55,360 bases of DNA from Lachnospiraceae bacterium (GCA_024684065.1 JAIKXO010000117.1:1-55360), one strand, 5' to 3'. Positions 16,840 to 25,835 are shown, counted from the first letter of the stretch. Notes: generated by a model not told the origin, from the sequence alone. Translations and numbers: made by a program.

Positions 16840-18723
16840 TTATTTATAATTAAAATTAGGGATCTTCTCCCACCGTTCCTTAAGAAAATGGGCGGAAAGC
16901 TTCGGCCTTCTTTCTCTTGTGAACACGCCCTTTTTATTTCCGTCGGGGCGCATAACACCCTGGAGCGTGCCGAAATCCGCAAAAGCCCAGCAATGCTCCC
17001 CGATAAAGAAATCCCTCTTATCAAACTCGGCATCAAGGAGCCTGTAATAATTTGCCTGAAACTCCTCTGTAAACATTTCCCCGTTGGTCCCGTGCAGTCC
17101 CTGTATGCAGTCACAGCCGTATTCCGTGACCATCACGGGCTTTCCCTGCTTCTCCCAGAAATCGAGCTCAATATTCCAGGCCATGCAGGCTGCCTTCATG
17201 TCGCCGCTTAAGTTATACCATCCGTAGTAACGATTGATGCAGACCACGTCCATGGTTCTCGTCACCAGATCCCTTGTGTAATCATTCTGACAGCATACAA
17301 GGGTGACAGGCCTGTTCTGCGGATCAAGCTCATGCGCAAGGTCATAGAGCTCCCTCCAGTAGTCATAGGCGCTCTCCGGAAAGTTCTCCGTATCCGGTTC
17401 GTTTCCGAGGCTCCACATGACGATGCAGGGATGGTTTTTATCCCTGTCTATCATTTCCTTAAGGACCTGCTTATGGTATTCCTTAAGCGGGAACTCCTCA
17501 TAAGGGTTAAGGTTCGGTCCTGCATTTATGCCGACCGCGGGGGTTTCGTCTATAACCACTATCCCTTCCCTGTCACAGAGCCTGTACATTTCCTCCGCAT
17601 AGGGGTAGTGGCTGGTGCGGAAGGAATTGGCGTTTATCCAGTGAAGCAGGCTTATATCCTTGGCGTTTAAAAGCTCATTTACCCCCCTTCCCCCGATATA
17701 AAAGTCCTCATGCTTTCCAAAGCCTTTGAAATAGAAAGGCTTATTATTTATAAGAAGCTTTGTACCCTCAGTCCTTACGGACCTTATCCCCGTAAGTTCC
17801 GTGTATTCATCCTCACCATACCTAACGGTCACGCTGTAGAGATAGGGATCGCCCGGATACGGTTCCCACAGCCTGGGATCTTCTATCTTAAGGCTCCCTT
17901 CAAAACCCTCCCCCGATGAGACTGCCTTTCCGTCCCTGTCGGAAACTTCGATCACCGGGGTCTTTTTATTTATAACGGATGTGGTTTTTGCTCCTGAAAT
18001 ATCCGGCATACCTTCTTCAGGATCGAGAGCTCCATGTTTCCCGTCAACATTTATTTTGTAGCGGATCTCCGCGCTTTTAAGATCCCCGCTTACGACAGGG
18101 GAAAGAGTAAGCTCCGAAATAAACTCCCGAGGCTTTGAGATGATCCGGACATGTCTGTTTATTCCGCAGTAATTAAAGAAATCGAAATTCGGAAGATTTA
18201 CGGATCCCCGGAGCCTTTTTGCCTCGCGGACAGCGGGAACCTGGGCGTTGTCCGAGCCAAAAAAGGCCGTTCCCTCCTCGTTTCCCACGGGAAGCGTGGA
18301 ATGATCGATCTTATTATCAGAGACCACCACGATCGAGAACGGATCCCCGGTTTTAATAAGCTCCGTTATCTCGGCTTCAAACGGAAGGAAGCCTCCCCTG
18401 TGCGTCACAAGAAGCTTTCCGTTTAAATATACCCATGCATCATGGGCCACCGCGTCGAAACGGAGGAAAAGCCTCTGTCCCTCATATATCGAGGGTACGG
18501 TCACGTTTTTATGGTAATAAGCCTTACCCCGGTGAGAACGGTATTTTTCGTCCTCCCTCTGATCGTTGTATGAGGCGGGAACATAAAGGCTCTCGCAGTC
18601 CTTCGGGAATTCCTTTATCCATTCCTCATTTATATCAGTCTGCCCGTCCGCCTGCCCAAGCGCAAAATCCCACATTCCGTCCAAAGATATGATACTGTGT
18701 GCTTTATTCTCTATCGGGTACAT
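16840..18723 (-). CDS. uidA: GH2 beta-glucuronidase
   Basis: Cleaves terminal beta-D-glucuronic acid from oligosaccharides or conjugates. Sugar-binding and jelly-roll domain first (SLDGMWDFALG, VYLNGKLL), then the TIM barrel with SLGNEPDT (acid/base Glu) and VMVTEYG (nucleophile Glu). GNKKGVFTR is the NxK carboxylate-recognition motif that separates glucuronidases from galactosidases. The start is at 18723 (AAGGAG upstream); the extra upstream frame is repeat sequence. An insert of about 27 residues (229-255) in the central sandwich domain is coded by a copy of the family-D repeat. No signal peptide is seen, so it is probably cytoplasmic. Confidence 0.93.
   Translation of the reverse strand: MYPIENKAHSIISLDGMWDFALGQADGQTDINEEWIKEFPKDCESLYVPASYNDQREDEKYRSHRGKAYYHKNVTVPSIYEGQRLFLRFDAVAHDAWVYLNGKLLVTHRGGFLPFEAEITELIKTGDPFSIVVVSDNKIDHSTLPVGNEEGTAFFGSDNAQVPAVREAKRLRGSVNLPNFDFFNYCGINRHVRIISKPREFISELTLSPVVSGDLKSAEIRYKINVDGKHGALDPEEGMPDISGAKTTSVINKKTPVIEVSDRDGKAVSSGEGFEGSLKIEDPRLWEPYPGDPYLYSVTVRYGEDEYTELTGIRSVRTEGTKLLINNKPFYFKGFGKHEDFYIGGRGVNELLNAKDISLLHWINANSFRTSHYPYAEEMYRLCDREGIVVIDETPAVGINAGPNLNPYEEFPLKEYHKQVLKEMIDRDKNHPCIVMWSLGNEPDTENFPESAYDYWRELYDLAHELDPQNRPVTLVCCQNDYTRDLVTRTMDVVCINRYYGWYNLSGDMKAACMAWNIELDFWEKQGKPVMVTEYGCDCIQGLHGTNGEMFTEEFQANYYRLLDAEFDKRDFFIGEHCWAFADFGTLQGVMRPDGNKKGVFTRERRPKLSAHFLKERWEKIPNFNYK
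17983..18035 (-). repeat. Family-D repeat embedded in frame in the beta-glucuronidase gene
   Basis: 46 of 53 positions match the intergenic copy at 51010-51062. Read on the minus strand it encodes GALDPEEGMPDISGAKT; the intergenic copy read in the same frame gives GAPDPEEGMSDISGAKT. Confidence 0.85.
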
Positions 18724-18750
18724 TTTCTTTATTCTCTCCTTTTCAGTATT

Positions 18751-18940
18751 GCACCGATTTGCGCAGCAAATCGTGTGCTTAGGCATAAACTTTTCTGCAC
18801 CGATTTGCGCAGCAAATCGTGTGCTTAGGCATAAACTTTAGTTTATGCCGATCCGGTCTTTTTAGACCGGATCATTTCCTCAATCTATGCCGATCCGGTC
18901 TTTTTCAGACCGGATCATTTCCTTGATTTGCACCGATTTG
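18751..18940 (-). repeat. Family-A three-hairpin element, tandem copy 3
   Basis: Hairpin 1 (GATTTGC-GCA-GCAAATC) occurs at 18756-18772 and again at 18802-18818, each followed by GTGTGCTTA. Hairpin 2 arms GGCATAAAC/GTTTATGCC lie at 18828-18849. Hairpin 3 (arms GATCCGGTCT/AGACCGGATC) occurs at 18850-18873 and 18892-18916. It fills the gap between YbaK and beta-glucuronidase. Confidence 0.88.
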
Positions 18941-18944
18941 CCCA

Positions 18945-19418
18945 TCAAACTATATCCGCCGGCTTACATCCCGTTACCGAAACAAGATCCGCCGGTGCAA
19001 GCTCTATCTGAAATCCGACCCTGCCCGCGCTGACGAATACCTTATCATATTGAAGCGCCGTCTCATGAATAAAAGTCGGAAACTGCTTCTTCATGCCGAC
19101 AGGAGAGCATCCGCCATGAACGTAACCCGTAAGCGGCAGCAGTTCCTTCTGCTTTATCATGCTGACGGCTTTCTCGCCGGAAACTTTCGCAGCCTTTTTC
19201 AGATCAAGTTCTTCCTTTACAGGCACCGCAAAGACATAATATGCGCCGCTCTTTCCCTGTGTTACCAGCGTCTTGAACACCTTACCGGGATCTTCCCCGA
19301 GGATACCCGCTATCTCTTCACCGCTCATAGACGGATCAGGCTCATATGTGTGGCTCTCGTAGGCAATCTTTTTCCCGTCAAGAACCCGCATGACATTTGT
19401 CTTTTCTTCCTTCTTCAT
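18945..19418 (-). CDS. ybaK: Cys-tRNA(Pro) deacylase, YbaK/EbsC family
   Basis: Free-standing editing enzyme that hydrolyses Cys-tRNA(Pro) misformed by prolyl-tRNA synthetase. KVFKTLVTQGKSGAYYVFAV contains the conserved catalytic Lys region. LTGYVHGGCSPVGMKKQFPT is the YbaK signature loop, and VSAGRVGFQIELAPADL is the closing strand. Length of 157 aa is normal. Start is ATG with a modest GAGAAG site. A housekeeping gene with no functional link to its neighbours. Confidence 0.93.
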   Translation of the reverse strand: MKKEEKTNVMRVLDGKKIAYESHTYEPDPSMSGEEIAGILGEDPGKVFKTLVTQGKSGAYYVFAVPVKEELDLKKAAKVSGEKAVSMIKQKELLPLTGYVHGGCSPVGMKKQFPTFIHETALQYDKVFVSAGRVGFQIELAPADLVSVTGCKPADIV

Positions 19419-19466
19419 TTATTACTTCTCTACCGACCTTTTCTGTTGTTTCCGAATGTTCCGCTT

Positions 19467-20153
19467 TTAAATATCACATAAAAATCCCGCAAAAGGAAAC
19501 TTGTAGAGCATAACGTCATTTCCGAAAAGATTCACCTTATTGCCTGTCGCTTCTCCTGCACGTATCTGCTCTGCAGCACCTATCAGTTTTTCCGTGATGT
19601 CAGGTTTTACCGGTATCGATCCGTGCATCGCATATACTTCGTCATATTGTCCGTCATACTCTGCAAGGTGCCTTAAGCTGTCGATATATTTATCTAAATT
19701 CCTGTAGGTCCCGAACATGAATATGTTTCCGTCCTCTACGGAATCGCCGCTTATAAGCACCCGGTATTTCTCATCCAGTATCGCGATGCTGCCCGGTGTA
19801 TGCCCCGGAATATCTATGATCTTAAGCGTCCTGCCGCCAAGATCGATCACATCGCCTTCCTTTACGGGTATTATTGTCCCCCTGCCTCCATTGTCCCTGT
19901 AATTATCCTCTTCCGCGGGGCTCATATAAAACTCTTCAAAAGCAGAATTACCCGAAATATGATCCCGGTCCGCATGAGTATTGATCAGAACTATCGGCAG
20001 ATCCGTAAGGCCCTCCGCCATTTCCCCTGCATCCGGCGTATTCATTCCGGTATCGACCAGCGCTGCCTTCTCATTACCGCAGAGAAGAAAAAACCTGACA
20101 CCGTCATCCTCAAACCTCCAGGTGCCGTCATTGATCTTTATTATCTCAGCCAT
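19467..20153 (-). CDS. MBL-fold metallo-hydrolase
   Basis: Metallo-beta-lactamase-fold hydrolase, probably binding two metal ions. The motif THADRDH (HxHxDH with the first His and Asp-His present), IPGHTPGSIAIL and ISGDSVEDG provide the metal ligands, and MHGSIPV supplies the last. The protein is 228 aa with no signal peptide. This is a large family (glyoxalase II-like and others), so the substrate is not predictable. AAAGGAT precedes the start. Confidence 0.85.
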   Translation of the reverse strand: MAEIIKINDGTWRFEDDGVRFFLLCGNEKAALVDTGMNTPDAGEMAEGLTDLPIVLINTHADRDHISGNSAFEEFYMSPAEEDNYRDNGGRGTIIPVKEGDVIDLGGRTLKIIDIPGHTPGSIAILDEKYRVLISGDSVEDGNIFMFGTYRNLDKYIDSLRHLAEYDGQYDEVYAMHGSIPVKPDITEKLIGAAEQIRAGEATGNKVNLFGNDVMLYKFPFAGFLCDI

Positions 20154-20189
20154 TTCTTAAATCCTTTCATAAATATCTGTGCCTGCGCC

Positions 20190-20268
20190 GGTTTACGCAG
20201 TAAATCGTGCGCCTGGGCACAAGCTTGAGTTCGTGCCGATCCGATCCTTCGGATCGAATCATTTCATT
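20190..20268 (-). repeat. Family-A three-hairpin element, copy 4
   Basis: GGTTTAC-GCA-GTAAATC, a 9-nt spacer, GGCACAAGC/GTTCGTGCC arms, then GATCCGATCC-TTC-GGATCGAATC and ATTTCATT. It lies 36 bp before the MBL hydrolase start. Confidence 0.85.
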
Positions 20269-20381
20269 TATCTGTTCTATCTGACATGTCATCATATCAT
20301 GCTCAGTCAAGTATAAAAAAACTCCCTGGCATATCAACATTTTTCTGAGCCATCATCAAACTCCCTTAAAGCATCATCATC

Positions 20382-22148
20382 CTATCTGTCATATATCTTC
20401 ACATAGGTAATCTTCGTGACAATGCCGTCCTTTACATCATAACGGACATAAAACCTGTCAAAATCACTTGAATATATACCGTTTTCACCGTCGTCCTGTC
20501 TGGAAAGATTGTTTGCCTCCAGATTCGCAACCGCATTATCCTCCGGCATCCCGACAGAAATACCGTACACGGAGAAACGGTCTACGGGCTCATATACCCA
20601 GATAAAGAAACCGGATCCGTTGACTGCCGGATAGAATTCGATCGCCCCGTCGCAGATCACTTTTGAATCCCCGTCGTAGCCTGTTTCGACCCTGGTGTTC
20701 AGACGCTCCGCCAGCTTTTCCTCGAGACTGCCGCCATATTCCTCGATCCATTCATCCTCATATTCCCTCAGATCGAACACGTCACCGTAGAAATCATCTC
20801 CTTTAACATCCAACGGGCTTCCCTTGCGGGATGACGGATCGGACTCCTTCTCATTACCGGAACTCTCCCCGCTTAAAGTCTCGCCCCGAAGCTCCACAAA
20901 GCCGACATAGCCGGAGGCTTCGTTACAGCTCCAGGTCTCCGGATCGGAATCATAAACCCGGTATTCCCCCGGCTCCAGAATAATATCCGGAAAAACATCC
21001 GAAAGGGCATTCTGAACACCGCTTCCTTCACGGCCTTCGGCTTCCCAGATACCAATCTTTTCGTTACCCTGCATCAGAGCGATCTTGCCGGGTTCCGCGC
21101 CGTTTCCGTCATTCCAGTGATAGGTTGTGATGGATGTGACCCGGCAGGCCTCATCGAGCACCACGGTCGTATACTCCTCCTCCGGCTTGTTTTCAACCCT
21201 GTATGTATTGAAGCTTGACCAGACAACCGGAAAATCATCGAGCGCATAGGCAGCGTCAGTTTTTTTTGTTTTGGCTAAAATTCCCGCAAAGCTATTGGAT
21301 CCTTCGGAATCTTTTGACTCATCCGGGGTCTCCTGCTCCTCCGGGAGATTGTCAGGAACATGCTCTCTGTTTTCTTCCTGCGGAATATGATCTGTCCTGG
21401 TCTCGTATTCCTCCATCATTTCATTGCCGGGCTTGAAGCCTTCCATGCTGTACCCATTTTCATTTGCCAAAGCTTCTGCTTCTGCCAGGAACATATCGCT
21501 GATGATGCTGTTTCCCTCCATAAAAACAGCCCAGTCCCACAGCGTAGTCTCCCCTGTGGTATCAACCCGCCAGATTGTCTGGCTGTCCGCATTCTCAGGA
21601 TCAAACTGTTCACTAAGATGTCCGTCCCGGTTGCTTTCTGAATACCGTATATCATACCATCGGAAGCCGTCCTCATTATCCTGCCATTCCCCCGGCTTAA
21701 GCATTGTAACGGGATCGAACCTGAAATACCCGGTCATTCCCATTGCGCGGTTATTTATGATGCCCGATAAGACACCATCTTCCCGGGGGAAAATCTTAGA
21801 GTCTGTTTCTTTACTGCTCCAGGGCAGACTGATATCAGGCGTATCGTAAAGGCCGAATTCATAGATATCCATCTTATGTGCTTCCTCGTCTATATGTACA
21901 TAAACAGTTTCACAGATACCGGAGGCTCCGTAAGTGCCGTCATTATAGGTCAGGTTCTGCATCAGATACGGCTTCAGTCCCAATGCCTCCATACCATACT
22001 TATCTACCAGCTCATCCGTTATCTCAGCCTTTGCATCAATTGCCCCCTCGATCATGTCCACAGGATCGTCACAGGCCATAAGCCCTGCTAACATCATAAT
22101 AACCATAATGCAGCTGATTCCCTTTTTTATCATTGTTCTCAGCATCAT
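20382..22148 (-). CDS. Lipoprotein of unknown function
   Basis: 588 aa with a type II signal peptide: IKKGISCIMVIMMLAGLMAC has a hydrophobic core and a lipobox ending in Cys. AAGGAGG precedes the start at 22148; the longer frame to 22220 has no site. The mature protein has three or so beta-rich segments. A Glu/Asp/Ser-rich linker (about residues 262-290) separates the first from the second, and a second Ser/Lys-rich linker precedes the last. I do not recognise a family. It starts 64 bp after rloB, so read-through from the defence-like pair is possible, but relatedness is not shown. Confidence 0.75.
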   Translation of the reverse strand: MMLRTMIKKGISCIMVIMMLAGLMACDDPVDMIEGAIDAKAEITDELVDKYGMEALGLKPYLMQNLTYNDGTYGASGICETVYVHIDEEAHKMDIYEFGLYDTPDISLPWSSKETDSKIFPREDGVLSGIINNRAMGMTGYFRFDPVTMLKPGEWQDNEDGFRWYDIRYSESNRDGHLSEQFDPENADSQTIWRVDTTGETTLWDWAVFMEGNSIISDMFLAEAEALANENGYSMEGFKPGNEMMEEYETRTDHIPQEENREHVPDNLPEEQETPDESKDSEGSNSFAGILAKTKKTDAAYALDDFPVVWSSFNTYRVENKPEEEYTTVVLDEACRVTSITTYHWNDGNGAEPGKIALMQGNEKIGIWEAEGREGSGVQNALSDVFPDIILEPGEYRVYDSDPETWSCNEASGYVGFVELRGETLSGESSGNEKESDPSSRKGSPLDVKGDDFYGDVFDLREYEDEWIEEYGGSLEEKLAERLNTRVETGYDGDSKVICDGAIEFYPAVNGSGFFIWVYEPVDRFSVYGISVGMPEDNAVANLEANNLSRQDDGENGIYSSDFDRFYVRYDVKDGIVTKITYVKIYDR

Positions 22149-22212
22149 TCTACCTCCTTTTTGATCAGTCAACGACGTCCGGTTACGATATCCAATCTTA
22201 TATACATCACGT

Positions 22213-22833
22213 TTACTCACATAGTATATCTATCAACTCACCCATATCCGTTCTGGGATTACATTCAATTGACGGCCATCCGCTGTCCGCATAGTATTCT
22301 GCTAATTGTGTCGAATTATCAACCGCCTCTCTCATTTTATCCTTGCAATCCTCAAAACAATCTCTGTTCTTTTCGTAATCAGGAAGATATCTCCTCAGCT
22401 CTTTTATAACCGCATAACCATCCTTATATTGTTTTGTCGAGTATTTAAAATGTAACAGCAGCCAGACTTCAAATGCAGGGTTAGACACAACAAACCTGAC
22501 CGCTGTATTTTGGTTGCTCCGTGCGAGGTCCGATACCTTTTGTGCCTTTAACGGATCATTATCAATATCCAGAATAACAAATCCCAGATCACCGTTTTCC
22601 ACTGACAGATCCAGTTCTTCCCACTTGTCTATAAGGACATTGTAGAGAGAATCTGCATCAGTTCTGTAACCGGTTTTTACAAAGCGAATACTATACCTCT
22701 TTTCCTGATCCTGGAAATGTGATAAATATAGCACTTCTGTCTTATTCTTCCCTTCAGCTATGATCAGATATACCGGCTTAAGTTTTCTTCTGCCTGTTCC
22801 CCGTTTTTTTATACCAATTTCTCTCCGGGCCAT
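22213..22833 (-). CDS. rloB: RloB-family protein (Toprim-like nuclease candidate)
   Basis: 206-aa member of the RloB family, often paired with an ABC-type ATPase in abortive-infection or restriction-linked defence loci. YLIIAEGKNKTEVLYLSHF near the N-terminus supplies the conserved Glu, and VILDIDND gives a DxD pair, as in Toprim-type nucleases. SNPAFEVWLLLHF is a characteristic RloB segment. The start ATG overlaps the ATPase stop as TAATG, which implies translational coupling. Nuclease action is inferred from family and fold. Confidence 0.82.
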   Translation of the reverse strand: MARREIGIKKRGTGRRKLKPVYLIIAEGKNKTEVLYLSHFQDQEKRYSIRFVKTGYRTDADSLYNVLIDKWEELDLSVENGDLGFVILDIDNDPLKAQKVSDLARSNQNTAVRFVVSNPAFEVWLLLHFKYSTKQYKDGYAVIKELRRYLPDYEKNRDCFEDCKDKMREAVDNSTQLAEYYADSGWPSIECNPRTDMGELIDILCE

Positions 22834-24101
22834 TATAGTTCCTCCCCTCGAATATATGGGATAGCGCCATAACGCCCCAGCAGATAGCCCCTCTCAATAT
22901 TATCAGTTTTTCTGACCGGTAATTCATCCAGCGAATACAAATCAGATATTCCGGTTTTATTATTCTTTTCCGTAAAATAAACCTGATCTCTTCTGAACGT
23001 AGAAAGTGAAAGAAGCGATGTATCATGAGTAGTAAACACAAGCTGAGCTCCAGCCTTGTTTATTTCCTTATCCCTAAACATATTGATGATATATTTTACA
23101 ATAAATGTATGAAGGCTCTTATCGATCTCATCAATTACTATTGCTATTCCCTTTTCAAAAGCCTCCTTAAGGAACGGGCCGAGTATAAACAATTGATTCG
23201 TTCCCAGCGATTCCTCTACCAACCCTAATGTGTACTTTGTTTTATTGTCATCCTCGCCTATCATATGTTCAGTAATTATCTCTATCTGTTCCAATTCCTG
23301 AGCTGTCACGGCAGGTACAGGCTGTCCGTTAACCATAACCTGTGGCGCGCCAATACCCATTGGCATTTCTATTTTCGTTTTCTTAACATTAAGGTTTATC
23401 TTAGATATGTTTATGTCTGCCATCTGTAACAGTTCTTCTGTAAAACTTATGTATTCATCACGTTTATCTCCCTTATACAGATTCAATGACAGATCAGTCA
23501 ATGATTGCATATCAGTAAAAATAACTATCTTTTCTGTAAGCCACTTGTACGGTATGATTGTGCTCTCTGTATTCCAGTTTGTAGCTGTTGCCAGGAATAA
23601 TTTATTAGGAGTATTAAACCTGACAAGTGGTTCTAATACCTTCCTCTGCGCTTTGAATTCATATTTTTCTTCAGTTCTTTCAAATATTAACGCAGGTCTC
23701 TGGCTCTTATATTGATACAGGTATTCTTCCCTTATTTTTGTTCTGTCTGCAGAAAAGCCGTAAACATATTTATAATTATCATCTGCCACAAAAATAAACT
23801 CGAATTCAGAAGGTTCTTCAATCGTTTTTTCATCAAATTTGAACGGATTTATCGTATTGATAGGCTGATTAACCTGCATGATATTTGAATTTCTAATCAT
23901 ATTAAGTGCAACGGTCATAGCCTTGAATAAGCTTGTCTTACCGGAAGCATTAGCCCCATAGATTGCGATCAGATTTGTAGCACTATATCTGTTTGTCTCG
24001 ATAATATTCTCAGGATGCTCTGTATCAGTCGAAGGATTTAGCGCCAATATGACCTTCTCCCTAAATGACATGAAGTTCTTCACAGAAAACTGAATAAGCA
24101 T
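22833..24101 (-). CDS. ABC/SMC-type AAA ATPase partner of RloB
   Basis: 422-aa ATPase of the AAA_15/AAA_21 kind. FSVKNFMSFREK is the typical N-terminal strand; Walker A GANASGKT is at residues 49-56; IAIVIDEIDKSLH is Walker B; LVFTTHD is the switch His. Domain order resembles OLD-like and PARIS AriA-like sensors that control a Toprim nuclease, here coded by the next gene. The start at 24101 is fixed by the promoter at 24127-24155, which excludes the longer frame to 24188. Whether it matches the lactococcal AbiL pair or another subtype I cannot decide. Confidence 0.82.
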   Translation of the reverse strand: MLIQFSVKNFMSFREKVILALNPSTDTEHPENIIETNRYSATNLIAIYGANASGKTSLFKAMTVALNMIRNSNIMQVNQPINTINPFKFDEKTIEEPSEFEFIFVADDNYKYVYGFSADRTKIREEYLYQYKSQRPALIFERTEEKYEFKAQRKVLEPLVRFNTPNKLFLATATNWNTESTIIPYKWLTEKIVIFTDMQSLTDLSLNLYKGDKRDEYISFTEELLQMADINISKINLNVKKTKIEMPMGIGAPQVMVNGQPVPAVTAQELEQIEIITEHMIGEDDNKTKYTLGLVEESLGTNQLFILGPFLKEAFEKGIAIVIDEIDKSLHTFIVKYIINMFRDKEINKAGAQLVFTTHDTSLLSLSTFRRDQVYFTEKNNKTGISDLYSLDELPVRKTDNIERGYLLGRYGAIPYIRGEEL

Positions 24102-24126
24102 TTTCTTTACCATCCTTTCTACCGTA

Positions 24127-24155
24127 AGAATACGCTTATATTTATCATTTGTCAA
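24127..24155 (-). promoter_or_regulatory. SigmaA-type promoter of the ATPase/rloB operon
   Basis: TTGACA (24155-24150), 17-bp spacer, TATTCT (24132-24127). Transcription should begin near 24120, leaving a leader of about 20 nt to the ATG at 24101. Confidence 0.8.
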
Positions 24156-24488
24156 ATTATAAATTGTATATCCGTCATTTATATGCAATTATCCATTTTA
24201 TACTTTCCTGAAAGCCTATTATAACAATAATTGATACATATTAGAAAAACATCCATTTGCGCTTTAAACTCAATTGCAAAGCGCAAGCGGCTATGCTTTA
24301 TGGTGCTTTATAAAATGCAATGGGACTATCACACTTAGCGCGATAGCCCCTTATCCTTCCTGCAGCCCCGTTATTCAATTATGCATGCATTACCGGCTCT
24401 GTCTTCCAGCCGTTATAGTGCTATATATTATGTTCTTCGCCCGGCTTACAGATCTTTCTATGCTGAAAGCTTTGTGATGAACCTGGAT
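24156..24488. other. Intergenic region between the ATPase/rloB operon and a lipoprotein gene
   Basis: No gene is seen. A hairpin with arms GGGACTATC/GATAGCCCC (about 24325-24353), followed on the minus strand by ATTGCATTTT, could end the lipoprotein transcript. The rest is A/T-rich. Confidence 0.4.
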
Positions 24489-25505
24489 TTAAAATGCATG
24501 CATTACACCGTCGTCAGAATCTTCTATGTCCGCATAGACACTGAACAATATCTGTTCCACAATGTCTTCTGCGTCGTCCCCGTCAATCCAGAATGACAGC
24601 TCTGCAAAATCCGCGTCATTTTCGAATATGTAGTTGGCAACACGATATGATTTCCCCTCATATTCTTCCTCCGAGTAGTACAGCATCATCCGGACGCCAT
24701 TATACATCACCTCTTCAACACCGTCGGCGTTGTATTCCTTTGCCTCGCTCTCTGCATATTCCGAAAGGGCCATCCCCTCCTTTTCGAACTGGTATACATC
24801 GAAGTCCATAAGATGCTCGTCGCTCTTGTAATATGCGACCTGGTCATCCTTTCTGTCTTCTCTGGTCACTTCGCCTTCGTAATAATCTGAAGGTATCCTT
24901 ATAACAAACCCTGTGGTTCCAATATTTATTTCCACCGTGTCATGGTCCGATCCATCAGAGGCTTCCGGCACGTCAAATACAAGCCTGGCCATCTTCACGA
25001 CCTCAACGCCCTCAGGATCTGCGCCATTCGTAAACATTGAGCGCATCATGCTTCCGTCATGCCACAGGACATTGGTTACGTTCTCCTCAGAGTTAATACG
25101 GACAAGGGCGGTGGCACCGCCAAAATCCTCAACCCCTTCAGCATCCCATTCAAAGAACAGTCCCGCAATATCTTCAAAATCATCAGCCGGCTCCATTCTG
25201 GCGCAATATCTGACATCTCCCAGCGTGAAATTCATTTCCGCAAGCTTCCCTTCCCTCATGATCCCGTAAACCACATCGAATGCGCCCTCCGGAACAATAA
25301 ATTCCCCGCCGGTAAGCTCCTTTACCTCTTCCGGCGAAACGTCATATTCCCATGGATTCGCGAGCCCCTCTGTCTGCTCTTTTGTTGTGCCCTGCTGAAT
25401 GCTCTGAAGCTGGACAGGAACTGCGCATCCTGCTAAGCCAATAGCCAGAATAATGATAAACAAACTGTATCTCTTCGCCCTTTTGTTTCCTTTATTATCC
25501 GTCAT
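24489..25505 (-). CDS. Lipoprotein of unknown function under a LytTR-type promoter
   Basis: 338 aa. RYSLFIIILAIGLAGC is a lipoprotein signal peptide with a perfect lipobox. The mature part is strongly acidic (about pI 4) and beta-rich, with two similar-looking halves; GGEFIVPEGAFDVVYGI opens the first and GFVIRIPSDYYEGEVT the second. No family recognised. AAAGGAGG precedes the start. The promoter has the paired direct repeats shared with the neighbouring regulator-linked genes, so it is probably a member of the LytTR regulon. It is likely anchored to the outer face of the membrane. Confidence 0.78.
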   Translation of the reverse strand: MTDNKGNKRAKRYSLFIIILAIGLAGCAVPVQLQSIQQGTTKEQTEGLANPWEYDVSPEEVKELTGGEFIVPEGAFDVVYGIMREGKLAEMNFTLGDVRYCARMEPADDFEDIAGLFFEWDAEGVEDFGGATALVRINSEENVTNVLWHDGSMMRSMFTNGADPEGVEVVKMARLVFDVPEASDGSDHDTVEINIGTTGFVIRIPSDYYEGEVTREDRKDDQVAYYKSDEHLMDFDVYQFEKEGMALSEYAESEAKEYNADGVEEVMYNGVRMMLYYSEEEYEGKSYRVANYIFENDADFAELSFWIDGDDAEDIVEQILFSVYADIEDSDDGVMHAF

Positions 25506-25564
25506 CGCTTTTCCTCCTTTAAATACCTGCTTCGTAATCGAGGTAGTGTTTTCTGCTTTGACCT

Positions 25565-25633
25565 ATTATACGATTAATCATTGTAATATGGCAGTTGTTA
25601 TGCATATGCGGTCGATTTTCATGTATATATGGT
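25565..25633 (-). promoter_or_regulatory. LytTR-type promoter of the lipoprotein gene
   Basis: Direct repeats ACCATATATACAT (25633-25621) and ACCGCATATGCAT (25612-25600) start 21 nt apart. TATAAT (25570-25565) begins 42 nt after the start of the proximal repeat. No -35 box is obvious, as expected for an activated promoter. Confidence 0.65.
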
Positions 25634-25700
25634 AATGAATTAAGTATACGATTTATCGGTTTGAACGTAAAAACAAAATGCCGGAAACAGCCATAGGCAT

Positions 25701-25745
25701 AAAAAGAGCAGGGCAACTATGGATCCGCCCCACAGTTCTCTGCTC
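25701..25745 (-). terminator. Terminator of the double-glycine peptide gene
   Basis: On the minus strand the arms GAGCAGAGAACT and AGTTGCCCTGCTC pair imperfectly and are followed by TTTTTAT, about 90 nt after the stop at 25836. Confidence 0.7.
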
Positions 25746-25835
25746 CTTCAGAATCCGATATCCTGGTCCCATCTTACTCATACTGCCCCGGATGCCGGCA
25801 TTGACGGTCTCCGCCTCTTGCGCTTCCGGCGTCCT

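Noticed and set aside
18724..18786. N-terminal extension of beta-glucuronidase beginning MPKHTICCANRC
   Set aside because: It is a translation of the family-A repeat; AAGGAG supports the ATG at 18723.
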